This document shows, piece by piece, positions 11,143 through 21,589 of a stretch of 64,000 nucleotides of DNA. The translations under genes were made by a program, and so were the position numbers. The notes under the pieces were generated by a model. The model saw nothing but the letters and a program-made list of their open reading frames with translations. It searched no databases and was not told where the DNA came from. Position 1 is the stretch's first letter, and every line of letters begins with the position of its first letter. The DNA comes from Iris pallida (Eukaryota; Streptophyta; Magnoliopsida; Asparagales; Iridaceae): the NCBI GenBank assembly GCA_029216955.1, contig JANAVB010015600.1, positions 33,287,734-33,351,733 on the forward strand, given 5' to 3'.

Positions 11143-12737
11143 TCAATATTATTATTATTATTCTTATACATTACTGTTATTATTTAATAATTTATTATTA
11201 TTATTATTTATTTCTATCAGAATTATTATTAACCTTATAATTTGTTGTGTTAATAAATTTATTAATTGCAGTATTAATTTAGAAGCATACAATCGTTATT
11301 TAGCTAATTTCAAAAATCTAATATATATTATTGGTGTCATATTAAGTAAAGCTTTTGATGAAAATATTAAAGTATTATTTTTATTTAAATTATTTCCGGC
11401 ACTTTCGAATATGAATTACCTAAGAGTACTTTGATTAATAAAAATATATATTTCAAACTTAAATTATTATTTTGACAAAAATTAGAGTTTTGCCATAAAA
11501 AGATTTTTGGATTTCAAGTATTTAATTAAAACTAAATAAAACTCTATTTTCAAGAATCTAAATAATAATGGTTTTGTAAAATTTTGTATATAATGATTGC
11601 CTACCCAATTCTCTTCGAATTATCTCCATTTCTCACGACTAATCGTGTGTCCTACTTTCTCGTGACTTCGAACCCCTACATACTGGCCTTGGCAATTGGA
11701 CAGAACATGACTTGTCGGATTATCGCATCACACCAGGCAAGACACCTTGCCTTACTGTTTAAATTCTTGCTCAATATCATGTATGCTTTTTCTTTATGTT
11801 GTTCTTTCAAAATTATATATAGATGTAAATTATTATATTTTATGCAATTGGCTTAGAGTTAAGGGACCACCGTATGTGCATCTCATAAACTGTCACGATG
11901 TACCACGGATTGTGTGTGAGTGGTGAGTCGCATATAGCTTCGGACTTGCGTACCGACCGTACATCGGTGCGTACAAGCCGTGCGTTAGGATATAACTGTC
12001 AATAGATTGTGTAGAAGACTTAGTGGTTATTAACGATTAAACAGTGTCGTGGAGACGACGCATGTATAGTATCATTGGAGGGAGGGGACAGTTATTAGCG
12101 TAGGGGCTACATTTTATTTTTACACACATTTTGGGCCGAGGGTGACTCTTATGAGCACTACCTTCTATCCAAGGCCGATAGTGACTCGGATGAGCGCTAC
12201 TTACTGCCACTCTTTATTTACTCTGCTGAGCCTACAGTCCCTGGGTAGAATGTTGTCCTCAAAGTGCATATCACCTAGAATGGTTAGGAACCTTTACTCA
12301 TGCATCATTTTCTGTTGAGCTTTATTTATTCAGTTTATCGGCATGATATTATGTGTCTTGTTATGTCCCTCTGAGGACCTGGTGATCTCTTCAGGTGTGT
12401 TTCATGATTTCTTGCAGGTGCTCTAGCTAAGACCATGTTTTTCTTCCTTCGTGATGATTGCTCTTGGATTCGCCATTGCTCTCGCTTGCTAAATTCTTCC
12501 TTGTATATTTTCCATATTTAAATTAGTTGGTAGTGGATTTGTCTCTGCCCAACTATTGTGTACATGACAAACTCAAAGTTGCTTTTATATCATTATTTAT
12601 CTTCGTGGATGAGATTTAGTGTCTTGGCTTTCTACATTTACAGCTTATGTATATATACGAGTCGTATATTTACTCGTATATCTACAGCTGGCATGATACG
12701 TATCTAGTTCCAAGTATTTTGGGACTGGGGCGTTACA

Positions 12738-12742
12738 TTTGG
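12738..12742 (+). repeat. Target site duplication, right (TTTGG)
   Basis: TTTGG immediately follows the GTTACA end of the solo LTR; it matches 9206-9210. Confidence 0.9.
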
Positions 12743-12894
12743 GTTATGCATATTTGTGATTATATATTGGTCTATGTGATTCTTGGATAATTGGTGTGCA
12801 TTAAATTCGTATGTGATTTATAATAGATTATATATTGGTCTCAGTGATTGTATATTGTGATTATATATTGATCCGATGTTCGGATGTTGTTTGA

Positions 12895-13597
12895 ACAGGG
12901 AAATCCGTCGCTAACTGGAGAATTGGAAATATTTTCAGTTAGCGACGGATCATCGACGGCCTGTCGACGGAATATTCTGTATGGCGATGACTTGCCGACG
13001 GAATATCCGTCGGCAAGGTTCTGGTGGTATGAACATGTACAGAATGTTAGCGACGGATATTCCGTCAGGGATCCGTCGCCATGGTCGACGGATTAGCGTC
13101 GGAATATCCGTCGCCATGGTTCTGGAAATACAAAGTTCGACGGATTCACGTCAGAATATCCGTCGCCAAGGTACTGGAAATGCTTGACATTTTCAGAACA
13201 AGGTCGACGAATTATCCGTCAGGGATCCGTCGCTAATCTGTCCTTATTTAGCGACGGCGGTCGACGAAATAGTGACGGAACGATACCCTCTGATACACTG
13301 TTACGACGGTTTACCGACGGACTATCCGTCGTGAAGCTTCTATACAATTCTATACTAACTACTTGAATTCGACGACAGACCGTCGGCAAGTTGTCGCTAA
13401 AGCAACGAATAATGACGACGGAAAGTCGTTGCCATTCCGTCGCTTGACGACTACTTAGCGACGGATCTATATTAGCGACGAGCTGATTGCCGACAGATTT
13501 TTTTGACCAAAATCCGTCAGTAATCCGTCGCTAATACATAGTAGCGACGGATGGGCGACGGATCTGGCCGTCGCTAAAGCCAGATATTTTGGTAGTG
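12895..13597 (+). mobile_element. 3' subterminal region and right terminus of the CACTA element (copy A)
   Basis: A dense array of TAGCGACGGA/TCCGTCGCTA motifs includes near-palindromes such as CCGACGGAATATCCGTCGG (about 12995-13015). It ends in GATATTTTGGTAGTG at 13597. The order Transposase_24-like gene, 3' flank (split by the solo LTR), subterminal array, terminus is the expected 3' half of an En/Spm element. The transposase (TNPD/Transposase_21) part is absent. LINE sequence follows directly. Confidence 0.85.
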
Positions 13598-14172
13598 CCT
13601 GCGATCCTAGCGATTCAAGCTTCTGTTGCTTCCACTTCGGACACTACTAATGAGAAGGACCACGCCAATTTATCTCAGCCCATTGGTCGTATTCGTGCTC
13701 ACCAGAGGAGGAAAAAAGAAACACCGTGGAAAAGCCGGGCAACGAACAACCGGTCGCGGAAGGCAGGGACTATCTTCTCCCTAGCATCCCTGAAGATGGT
13801 CAACACTCTCCCACAGAACAAGTGATCGACAATGAGGCTCCCGACGACAACATCATTCTTGCTAACTATTGGGCATTATTAGAGGCTCCTGAAGATGGCC
13901 CCTCCGAGCCAATCCTAGACTCAACACACCATCCTCTGCCCCTGGATCTTCCAAGAGCTCTCAACACAAACCAACATCCTTCTCCCACGACCAAAGCTCC
14001 AAACAATTCTTCTCTTCCCCTCCTCCCCCCTCCTCCTCCACCACCACCTTTCCTGCAACGCAACAAGAAGAAGAGAGGCCAGGATATAGCCAAGTCAAGG
14101 CTGCCGATTAGTACTTCACCGAAGACGAACCCCCACCAATCCGATGAAGAACTACTTGTTCTGGAATTGTAG
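13598..14172 (+). pseudogene. L1-type LINE ORF1 C-terminal remnant (copy A)
   Basis: The remnant begins immediately after the CACTA terminus. One frame reads Ala/Ser-rich then a basic segment (HQRRKKETPWKSR). From 13726 the next frame continues through an acidic stretch and a Ser/Pro-rich tail with a proline run, ending at 14172 and overlapping the ORF2 start at 14144. The overlap with ORF2 and the proline-rich linker fit the C-terminal part of a plant L1 ORF1. No zinc knuckle is visible and the 5' end is missing. ORF1 proteins normally bind LINE RNA. Confidence 0.5.
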
Positions 14173-16308
14173 GGGGGTCGCAGAGCGTAACATTGTAGAT
14201 AGAATCAAACTTCTTACAAAGATGCATCGGATATTGATCCTGGCCATCATTAAGGCTAAGGTTTCGGAGCAACAAATCAACAAGTACAGAATTTTGCTTG
14301 GCTTCCATCAAGCATTTGGCAACGGTAAGGACATATAGATCTTTGTTAGGAAGGAGGCATCTGCTTCGCTGATTTCTGCCTCGACACAAGAGGTCACCAT
14401 TATTGTTAATTATTCTTCCTCCACGGTTTTTGTCTCGGCGGTTCATGGCCACGTGAAGAAAGCTCAACGACGGGAATTGTGGGACTCTTTTCTGGCTTTA
14501 AACTTGCAGGACAAACCTTGGATCGTCGGCGGGGATTTTAACGCTATTTGTGATCCAGCTGAACAAAATGGGGGGCTCCCGGCGGAAGGAGGTTCGATAT
14601 TTGAATTTAATCAATTTATCCTCGATGCCTTTCTATCTCAGGTCAATTACTCCGGGCTATCCCATACTTGGTCCAACAAACTTCATGGCATCAACAAGCT
14701 GGTATCGAGGCTAGACAGGGTATTGGCGAATCACCATTGGCTCAGTCGGAGGAGTAGTAACCACGTCACCCATCTTGGTAGAATGGAGTCGGACCACTGT
14801 CCACTTCTACTGCAGTTTTCTCCTAGTGTCATTCTTCGCCAAAGAACATTCAAATTCTTAAATTTTTGGACTAAGCATCCAGATTTTCTCGCCATCATCC
14901 AGAGCGCGTGGCAGGTGGATAAACACATTAATCCGTTGATCAGAATTGTCAACAAGCTGCACGACACAAGCCGGGCTCTTGCAATTTGGAGTCGTCGCGC
15001 CTTTGGAGACATTTTCAAGATAGCACGGGATGCAGAGTCTGCCACGGCCAGAGCAGAGAAATCTTTAGAGAGCTCTCCCTCCTTTGCTAACAAGCAGTTG
15101 CTTCATGCGGCTCAGGAAGATCTTCACCGCACCCTGCAAATTGAATCGAAGTTTTGGTGACAAAAGGCTAGATTCCGGTGGGTTGTCGATGGTGATCGCA
15201 ATACTAGTTTTTTCCATACTTGTGTTCAGAACACTCGAGCAAAGCTCACGACCAATCAGGTGATGGACCACTCGGGGAGGATCCTTACTTCTTCTACAAA
15301 AATAAGAAAGGCGGTCGGTACCTATTTTGAAGGCCTCTTCACAAAAGCCCCGGTCAGAGCTGATCCAGATCTCCTGGCACGTGTTCCGCGGTTGGTCTCA
15401 GAAGAAGACAATGAAGCTATGGGCTTTCCCATCTCTGAAGCCGAACTATGGGATGCGCTCAACGCTCTCGATCCTGATAGTGCCGCCGGGCCAGACGGAT
15501 TCAACGGTCGATTCTTCCGCACTGCTTGGAGGATCATTAAAGACGACGTGGTTGAGGCGGAAAACGCCTTCATCGAGGGACTTCACTTTCCTAAGGCTAT
15601 TGCTAGCACGCTCCTCGTACTGATTCCCAAGAATGCCAATCCGATTAGCTTTTTAGGCTACAGACCCATTAGCATGGGCGGATCCAGCCTATAGGTGGGG
15701 TGGGTTGGATCCCACCCCAAACAAAAAATTTGGCTCTTTTTCCCCTTATTTTCTTTTATTTTTTTGATTTTTTATATGGGTTAGCACACCCATAATCCAT
15801 CCGAATCTGCTATAGCCCATCCCATCTTCAGTTTCTGGATCCGCCCCTGCCCATTAGCCTTTGTTCTTTCTTTTACAGGTTGATTTCCAAAGTGTTATCT
15901 TCCTGTATGGCTTCGTTACTCCCGAAGTTGATTTCGGAGGAACAAAGCAGGTTTCTGAACAACAGGAACATCATAGAAAATATCCTTCTGGTGCAGGAGC
16001 TGATCTCTGGCATTAATGAACCTAACGGGGGGGGGCAACATTGCGATCAAGCTCGATATGGAAAAGGCTTACGATCGCCTGGATTGGCAACATCTTATTT
16101 GGGTGCTCAGGCACATAGAATTCTCAGAAAGGATGATCAACATTCTTTGGAGGGTCGTCAGCGACGTCTAGCTTTCTCAGGTCATCAACGGAGAGGCTAC
16201 GATGGCCTTCAAATCGTCTCGGGGTGTCCGTCAAGGAGATCCCCTATCTCCTTGCCTTTTCATTCTTGCGACGGAGATGCTCAGTCGCAACTTGGTGGAG
16301 TTGAGTAA
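14144..16308 (+). pseudogene. L1-type LINE ORF2 (endonuclease-reverse transcriptase), truncated, copy A
   Basis: The ORF2 begins MKNYLFWNCRG, the usual start of the plant L1 apurinic-type endonuclease. Further endonuclease motifs are GGDFNAI, RLDRVLANHHW and SDHCPLLLQF. The RT region shows DSAAGPDGFNGRFF, SFLGYRPIS, KLDMEKAYDRLDW and [14 protein letters not shown]. The FADD-type catalytic box, RNase H and 3' tail are missing because the element stops at about 16308. Breaks in copy A: TAG at 14336-14338, TGA at 15158-15160, a hAT MITE at 15673-15849, a nine-G run at 16027-16035 that shifts the frame, and a TAG near 16169. At residue 37 a Lys stands where the endonuclease Glu of the usual ETK motif would be expected. 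The element cannot be active. Confidence 0.9.
15673..15849. mobile_element. hAT-type MITE inserted in the LINE RT (copy A)
   Basis: The 177-bp element has terminal inverted repeats CATGGGCGGATCCAG and CTGGATCCGCCCCTG. It is flanked by an 8-bp duplication CCCATTAG (15665-15672 and 15850-15857). Eight-base duplications and CAGGGGCGGA-like ends are typical of plant hAT MITEs. It also has an internal inverted GGTGGGGTGGGTTGGATCCC segment. It splits the RT just after the GYRPIS motif. Confidence 0.92.
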
Positions 16309-16310
16309 CA

Positions 16311-16679
16311 AAAGGAGATCATTAGAACTAGCCGTTAGAAGTCCTCCCGCAAAACATGTTTTGCTCAGAATGCCCATTTCTGTCAAAATAACGTTAGAAC
16401 TAGCCGTTAGAAGTTATTTTTTGGGTAAATTAAATTTTGCACTCCCCAAAATACCCCTCTGAATGCTGACGTTAACATTGTGGCTCTCCCCTTTCATTCT
16501 CTATATATAAGATTGTTTTGAAACATAAAACCCAAGCTTTCTATTTTCTACTTTTTTGACCGGTTGGTTGGAAAAATAACATTAAATTTTTTTTATCTTC
16601 CATTTTTTTTACTTATTTGCTCTCATTTAATGTATTGAAGCTTTTTCTTACCTACAGATCTCAAATCCAACTGCATATT
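16311..16679 (+). other. Unclassified segment with a direct repeat after LINE truncation
   Basis: LINE homology stops near 16310. A 21-bp string, TTAGAACTAGCCGTTAGAAG plus T, occurs at 16322 and again at 16394. GGGTAAATTAAATTTTGCACTCCCC near 16424 resembles the reverse complement of AGGGTTTAAATGCACTTTGCCC near 18330, so the two may be the ends of one DNA transposon enclosing the GRF ORF. Flanking duplications were not found. A TATATATAAG box lies near 16500, upstream of the GRF ORF. Confidence 0.45.
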
Positions 16680-16895
16680 ATGGCCAATAGCTCGCAATCT
16701 TCATTCTCAAGACGTCCAAATAGAAATTATTGAAGAACAATTTATTGCTATTGTGGATTAGTTAGTCCACTGAAGACTTCATGGACACCAACAAATCCTG
16801 GAAGAAGATTCTACGAGTGTGCAAATTTTCCAACAAATTATTGTAGTTTTCTATTATGGGAGGATGGAAACTTTCAGAACACTATCAAATTCTAA
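16680..16895 (+). pseudogene. Small GRF-type zinc-finger ORF, broken (copy A)
   Basis: From the ATG at 16680 the frame has one internal TGA (16731-16733) and ends at 16893-16895 (72 codons). It encodes a Ser/Arg-rich start, then YCYCGLVSPLKTSWTPTNPG, RRFYECANF, and CSFLLWEDG. This is the C-x-C-G...T..NPGR.FY.C...C.F..W.D pattern of GRF zinc fingers, a DNA/RNA-binding fold. Short GRF ORFs followed by a coiled coil and membrane segment are common in plant repeats; the coiled coil is not seen here. A TATATATAAG box lies about 180 bp upstream. In copy B the third cysteine codon is lost. Family assignment is by motif only. Confidence 0.6.
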
Positions 16896-18349
16896 TGTGG
16901 AATTTAATGAAAGAATTAAATGAGCACCGAGGCCAAGGTTTACAACCTATTCCTAGATAATCGACAGCGGTGGTGGCAGCAACTGAACCCGGACCATGCT
17001 TCAACATACATGTTTTGCAATTTATTTTTGGATTTTTGACATGTTTAGTAATATTTAAGTTATTTGTTTAAAGAATACATGTGATGAAAATAAATTTGTA
17101 CCAATATTTATAATTCCAGTTAGAATTAATAAATAAATAATTATGATAATAGTCATGACTAATAAATTATTAAGACTATAATAATAACTATGATTAATAA
17201 ATTATTATAATATATAAATTATTAACTATAATTATAATTATGATTAAATTATTATTAATTAATATTATAATAAAATTTTAATTAATAAATTTTTAATTAA
17301 GATTACAATTATTAATTAATATTATAATTATTATAAAATATTAAATAATATAATATTAGCTACAGTTATCTAGCTCCAACTATGGTTTATCAAACATGCC
17401 CAAAGTTAAATGGCTGGATAGTTCAGGACTAACCAGACATTTGTTAAAAGATTTTTTTTTTCCAGAGAAAATTTAAGATGAAAACCTACTATTTAGATTA
17501 TAAACATTTATTTTCGAAAATGACGTCAAGCATGAGAATTCTATCTTTTTTAAAGAATGGGAGGTTATTTTTTTGTCACAGTCAACTTTTTGCCCGAGTA
17601 AATTCTTTTTTTCTTTTTTGTTTAGTTTTCTTGTCTTTTTAATCTTTTGTTTTTTGTTTCCAATTTTTTAGTTCTTATTTCTTTGTTTTTTTTTCTTTTT
17701 TCATCTTTTTAAGAATCCTTTCTAGTTTTTTAAGAGTGACTTTTTTTTGGGTAATTTTTTTTCATTTCTTAAATATTTTTTGTTTTTTCAAATTTGTATA
17801 TTTTTTCTTTTTTTATTTTTTCATTGTTTAAGATTTATCTTCATTTTTTTGATTTTTTGGAATGTTTTGTCTATTTTTTATTTTTTCCATATTTTAATAG
17901 TATTTTTTTGTTTTTTGTTTGGTATTTTTTTTCCAATTTTTCATCATTTCCATTTTTTAAGAATTGATTTTTTTCTGTATTTATCAGTTTTTTCCCCAAA
18001 AATATTTATATATTTGTTAAATAAAAAATAATTTATGAAAAAATAATTTTAAATAATAACTTTATAGAAATATAAAATTTCTGACTATGTATTTAAACAT
18101 CCAAAGTTTTACTACATTAAATAGATTTGGATTTTATTAGTAAGTGTAGAGAATCAAGTGGCAAATTACAATGGTCAGTTATATCCAGGAGTAAAATGGT
18201 CAGCACAACCCCAGTTTAACACCGGTTAACATAAAAGTTAGATTAGGGGGTGATTTAAGCATTTTTGTAACTTTTGGGTTTTTCAAATCAGGGAGTCTTT
18301 AATTGCGTTTTCGTAACATCTAAGGAGGGTTTAAATGCACTTTGCCCTC
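16896..18349. other. AT-rich stretch with T-rich tract, no gene
   Basis: 16900-17400 is AT-rich with repeated ATTAATAAATTATT-type strings. 17560-18010 is a T-rich tract (TTTTTTCTTTT variants) that produces a spurious Phe-rich ORF at 17747-18031. At 18299-18349 the sequence reads toward TTTAAATGCACTTTGCCC, a possible transposon end. Nothing coding is seen. Confidence 0.7.
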
Positions 18350-19533
18350 ACTACAATAACCATACAAAATAGCTCCTCTAAGCAACATCAGCCTTCCAAG
18401 TTCCAGAAATACTATTTATCATATTAGTGAAGATAAGTTGAAGTTCTCCAGTAAACTATAATTTAAATAATTCTTAGTATCAAACTTGATAGGCTATGCT
18501 ACATCAAAAATTAGAATGTGGAGCCCACTGGTACAATGCTTGAGTAGATTCTTTGGAACACATTAATTGAATATAGGACAAACAATTTTGATTGTAGGAT
18601 GTATTAGAACCAAGCTCTTTTTAGTTTGGAAAATCAATGATGAAGTGAGCATTCATGTGAATTTTTTAGGCAAGTGTAAATTTGTTCATCTATTTTACTG
18701 TTTGTGGTTGATGTTAGAAATTATAGTCAATTAATGCTAAATGTCTGATACTTACCTATATAGATATATAAATGTCATGTTGCATAGTTAATTTATGTCT
18801 TTCTATTTTTTTCTATAAATAGTCATATCTCATGGTTGTTTGATGTTTAATTTATTTTTCAGGAGTTTGCTTGAAAGTTTTTGAGGGTGTGTTTTTGACA
18901 ATTTTGAAATTGACATCGACAGTTTTGAGGACGCCAATTGAAAGTTGAAGCCATAACAGTTTTAAGGGTGCTGCCTACTAATGAATGTAAATATATGTTT
19001 TTGGATATCTATTTCAAAAAAATGTAATTAAGATGATGGTATTATGTACTTTTGGTACAAAATTAAATATATTTTTAATTCTAAAAGAATATAATAAATG
19101 TTTGTTAAATTTATATTGAAATGATTTATGTTGTATCTGGTTCAAACTGAATGTTTTAAATTTGAGCAGTATTGAGTATTGCTTTTTATAACGCATTGAG
19201 TTATAAGTTTTGACAGGTGATATATATGTGTGTGAAAACTAGAACAAGTTAAAAAGCATTATGTATATATGTCCTATTTATAATGCTTCTAAATAGATAT
19301 GTTATATATAATGATAATATTAATATCGCTTGGAAATTTAGTGTTATGTATAATTGTTTTATTTATAACATTTTCAAGAAATAAGTGTCATATAAGATGA
19401 TATCATTTATAACGGTTTTAATAAACATTTATAATACTGGTTTTCATGACGGTTGCGGGCATACAAAAAAGCGTTATAAAATGTCATATATGACTGTTTT
19501 TATCCTTCATAAAAAGATATTTTTCTTGTAGTG
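18350..19533 (+). mobile_element. CACTA-like fragment ending in TTCTTGTAGTG (copy A)
   Basis: The stretch starts CACTACAATAACC and ends ATATTTTTCTTGTAGTG at 19533. The last 340 bases carry repeated subterminal-type strings (ATAACGGTTT, CATGACGG, GCGTTATAAAA, CATTTATAA). The same kinds of motif occur at 21270-21430. Left and right flanking triplets (CCT and TGT) do not match, so a single clean insertion is not proven. The right terminus is the stronger call. Confidence 0.5.
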
Positions 19534-20325
19534 TGTCCTTGTGGTATCGATCATCTTTCGACATCCAACCACAGTCTTATGCCTTTTTCTGGTAACCACA
19601 AAGATCACTTGAGTTTGGATCTATTGATGTTTTGTCATTGAAGTGAAGAGAAATTTAAACTCATGTGGGCTAATCTTCGTTGACGGCCATGGTCTAGGAA
19701 CAGCTATACTCGGTTATTTGATCCCTTCCATACACACGCCCAAACCTTCTACCATAATTGCAAGGAATAATTTGGTTTCATGTGGAATCGAATCCACCAT
19801 GCCATTATGTGCTATGTATCCACATGTTGACCGGTAGAGCCAGCACGTTAGCGATTGCATTGCGACTAAACACCGATGAACTTTTTGTTATGAATCATAC
19901 ATAAAATATTTCGTCGCACGCCATCAATGATTATTTTTCTTGCAGTGGTGGAGGTGTGAAATTGTTTGTTTCTTATAGTTGCATTGGTTCTCCACTCTAT
20001 ATAAATTATTGTACCCAAAATAAATGAGCTAAATTCACAACTCGTGTGAAATAAGCGTCTCTTCAAAGAAGCACATGCATCTTGAATTTCTTCCAAGGTA
20101 GGAATGAAGAAGTTGGAAAGAGTGTCTACTATGGATTAGGTGGATAGTAGATTTGCTGTTTTCAGATCTTATGCATCAAATATGTTCCCTCTTATGTAAA
20201 AATATGGATCACATTAATTATTTTAAAAAATAATATCCACAATCGGTGGGATACACAATTTTATAAAAGAGAGAACGTATTTAACATACCGAATTAGATA
20301 GTGGAATGAATTTGCGGTATCTCAC
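19534..20325. other. Unclassified stretch between CACTA terminus and minus-strand gene
   Basis: No recognised gene. A 64-codon ORF (19643-19837) is preserved in copy B (62613-62807) with a few changes but has no known motif. Within it GTGGAATCGAATCCAC resembles a tRNA T-arm and GACCGGTAGAGCC a D-arm, but in the wrong order for a tRNA. Another CACTA-type right end, GATTATTTTTCTTGCAGTG, lies at 19929-19947. The rest is the 3' flank of the minus-strand transposase-like gene. Confidence 0.5.
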
Positions 20326-21253
20326 CAGATCTGCACGCATCGCTGCGTGGGGCCTTGATCCCCCCCGTATGCAGACCCACGGCCCGTCGATTCGCCTTCG
20401 CTTTATCCGATTTCTGCTTGTACGCAAGAGTATCCATCTTCTCTAAGATCTGATCATAATACTCCTGCCGGATCCAATCCTTCTTCGAATGCCCCGAGCA
20501 AAGATCATACACCACGTCTTGTATCTTCTTTCCGACGGCGCTTCTGTAGGTCATGCGGATCGCTTCCTCGCGATTGGGGGACCACCAGAACGTCCTCTGA
20601 TATACAAATTCAATTATCACGTAATTAAAAAAATGGTAGATTAAAGAGTAATTAATAATTAACCACAATATATATATATATATATACCCTCATCTCGTCG
20701 AGCTAGACGTACTGCAAGTCCAGGGGCAACTCAAAAAAATTGAGTTAGGGGCCATGGTAGTTATCCCGGATAATATGCCCTAGAATCCTGGCAGCATCCC
20801 ACAGAAAAAACCTACAAAGAAGCAACGAATGGATTATTAACTTGAATAAATAAAACAAATTTAACAAATTTACTTAAATTTACTTATGATTCACCCGCGG
20901 GCCATAGCTCTCATCGGAACTCGCCCATCGGCCTCTCTGGTGGCGTCGGAGGATCCACGGCTCCGCACATGTACTAACCAGTAACCGGATGTAACTGAGT
21001 CCGAGGGTATTCCGGGGCCCACCGTACAGTAACTGGTGGATCCGCTGGTGGATCCGCTGGCGGAACGAATCCGTCAGCGGATGGAGTCGCATGCCTCGAC
21101 GAATGTGACGATAGCTCCAGAGTAGATAGACGGCGGGATGAGTCTATGCCCAGGGTACTCTTCGGGTCGGGATCGCTAGATGGGGTCACATCCCGGGATT
21201 GCTGAAGGCGACCACGACCACTACCACCAGCACCACCACCACGACCACGCCCA
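20326..21253 (-). pseudogene. Second Transposase_24-like gene, minus strand, broken (copy A)
   Basis: Read on the minus strand, exon 1 (about 21253-20888) encodes a Gly/Arg-rich start, SRDVTPSSDPDPKSTLG, and PPADPPVTVRWAPEYPRTQL. A short exon 2 lies near 20818-20691, and exon 3 (20596-20326) encodes REEAIRMTYRSAVGKKIQDV and YYDQILEKMDTLAYKQKSDK. It is homologous to, but clearly diverged from, the gene at 7169-9108. Breaks: TAG at 20974-20976 (absent from copy B), a TGA shortly after, loss of the exon 1 donor (ATAAGT instead of GTAAGT, 20882-20887), TAG at 20703-20705, and a seven-C run at 20360-20366 that shifts the frame (six C in copy B). Later exons are not found. Confidence 0.75.
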
Positions 21254-21589
21254 CACGACAACAAAAAGACCTATTAATGACGCTTGATAAGTGGTTTTTA
21301 TGACGGCTGATGTGGAAGCGTCATCAAAGTTCAGCAAGACTAAAATCTATGACGGTTTACATTAAAAAACGTTATTGATAGTGCTCCAGTGATACGAGCG
21401 TTATAAAAAAAGTACGAAAATTTAAGTCGAAACCTCGATTCCCCCGCAATTCTTCCGCACTTAAAAAAAATTCTAAACCCTCTCTCTTTCTCCTTCTCAT
21501 TCTCCTCCCGCTCCCCAACTCCCCTCAGCCGACTCCCCACTCCCCAACTCCCCTCAGCCCGCTCCCCGCTCCCCAACTTCCCTCAGCCC
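21254..21589 (+). mobile_element. Degenerate CACTA left-type terminus, subterminal and 5' region
   Basis: CACGACAACAAAAAG at 21254 resembles CACTACAAGAAAA. It is followed by subterminal-type motifs (ATGACGC, TATGACGGC, GCGTCATC, ATGACGGTTT, AACGTTATT, GCGTTATAAAA) to about 21420. After that comes a CT-rich block, then about three units of a GCTCCCCAACTCCCCTCAGC minisatellite (21505-21589). Relative to the minus-strand gene the order is minisatellite, GA-rich block, subterminal repeats, terminus, Gly-rich exon: the same order as 6334-7556. The Ogre-like LTR interrupts it at 21590. Confidence 0.6.

Larger units (their letters stand above)
9211..12737 (+). mobile_element. Solo LTR of a gypsy element (copy A)
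   Basis: The 3527-bp element starts TGTAAACCCCC and ends GGGACTGGGGCGTTACA. It is flanked on both sides by the 5-bp duplication TTTGG (9206-9210 and 12738-12742), with no internal gypsy domain, so it is a clean solo LTR left by LTR-LTR recombination. A TATA box (9857) precedes a GC-rich, C-rich leader (9960-11025) whose many overlapping ORFs have no domain. The termini resemble Tekay/Del-type LTRs. It interrupts the 3' flank of the Transposase_24-like gene. Confidence 0.9.

Noticed and set aside
11584..11856. 90-codon ORF in the solo LTR
   Set aside because: A single-base insertion in copy B breaks the frame and no motif is seen.
17747..18031. Phe-rich membrane-like ORF
   Set aside because: It follows a T-rich tract; the reading frame breaks in copy B through T-run length changes.
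18350..19533. Complete non-autonomous CACTA element
   Set aside because: Only the first eight bases of the two ends agree and the flanking triplets (CCT, TGT) differ, so it is kept as a fragment only.
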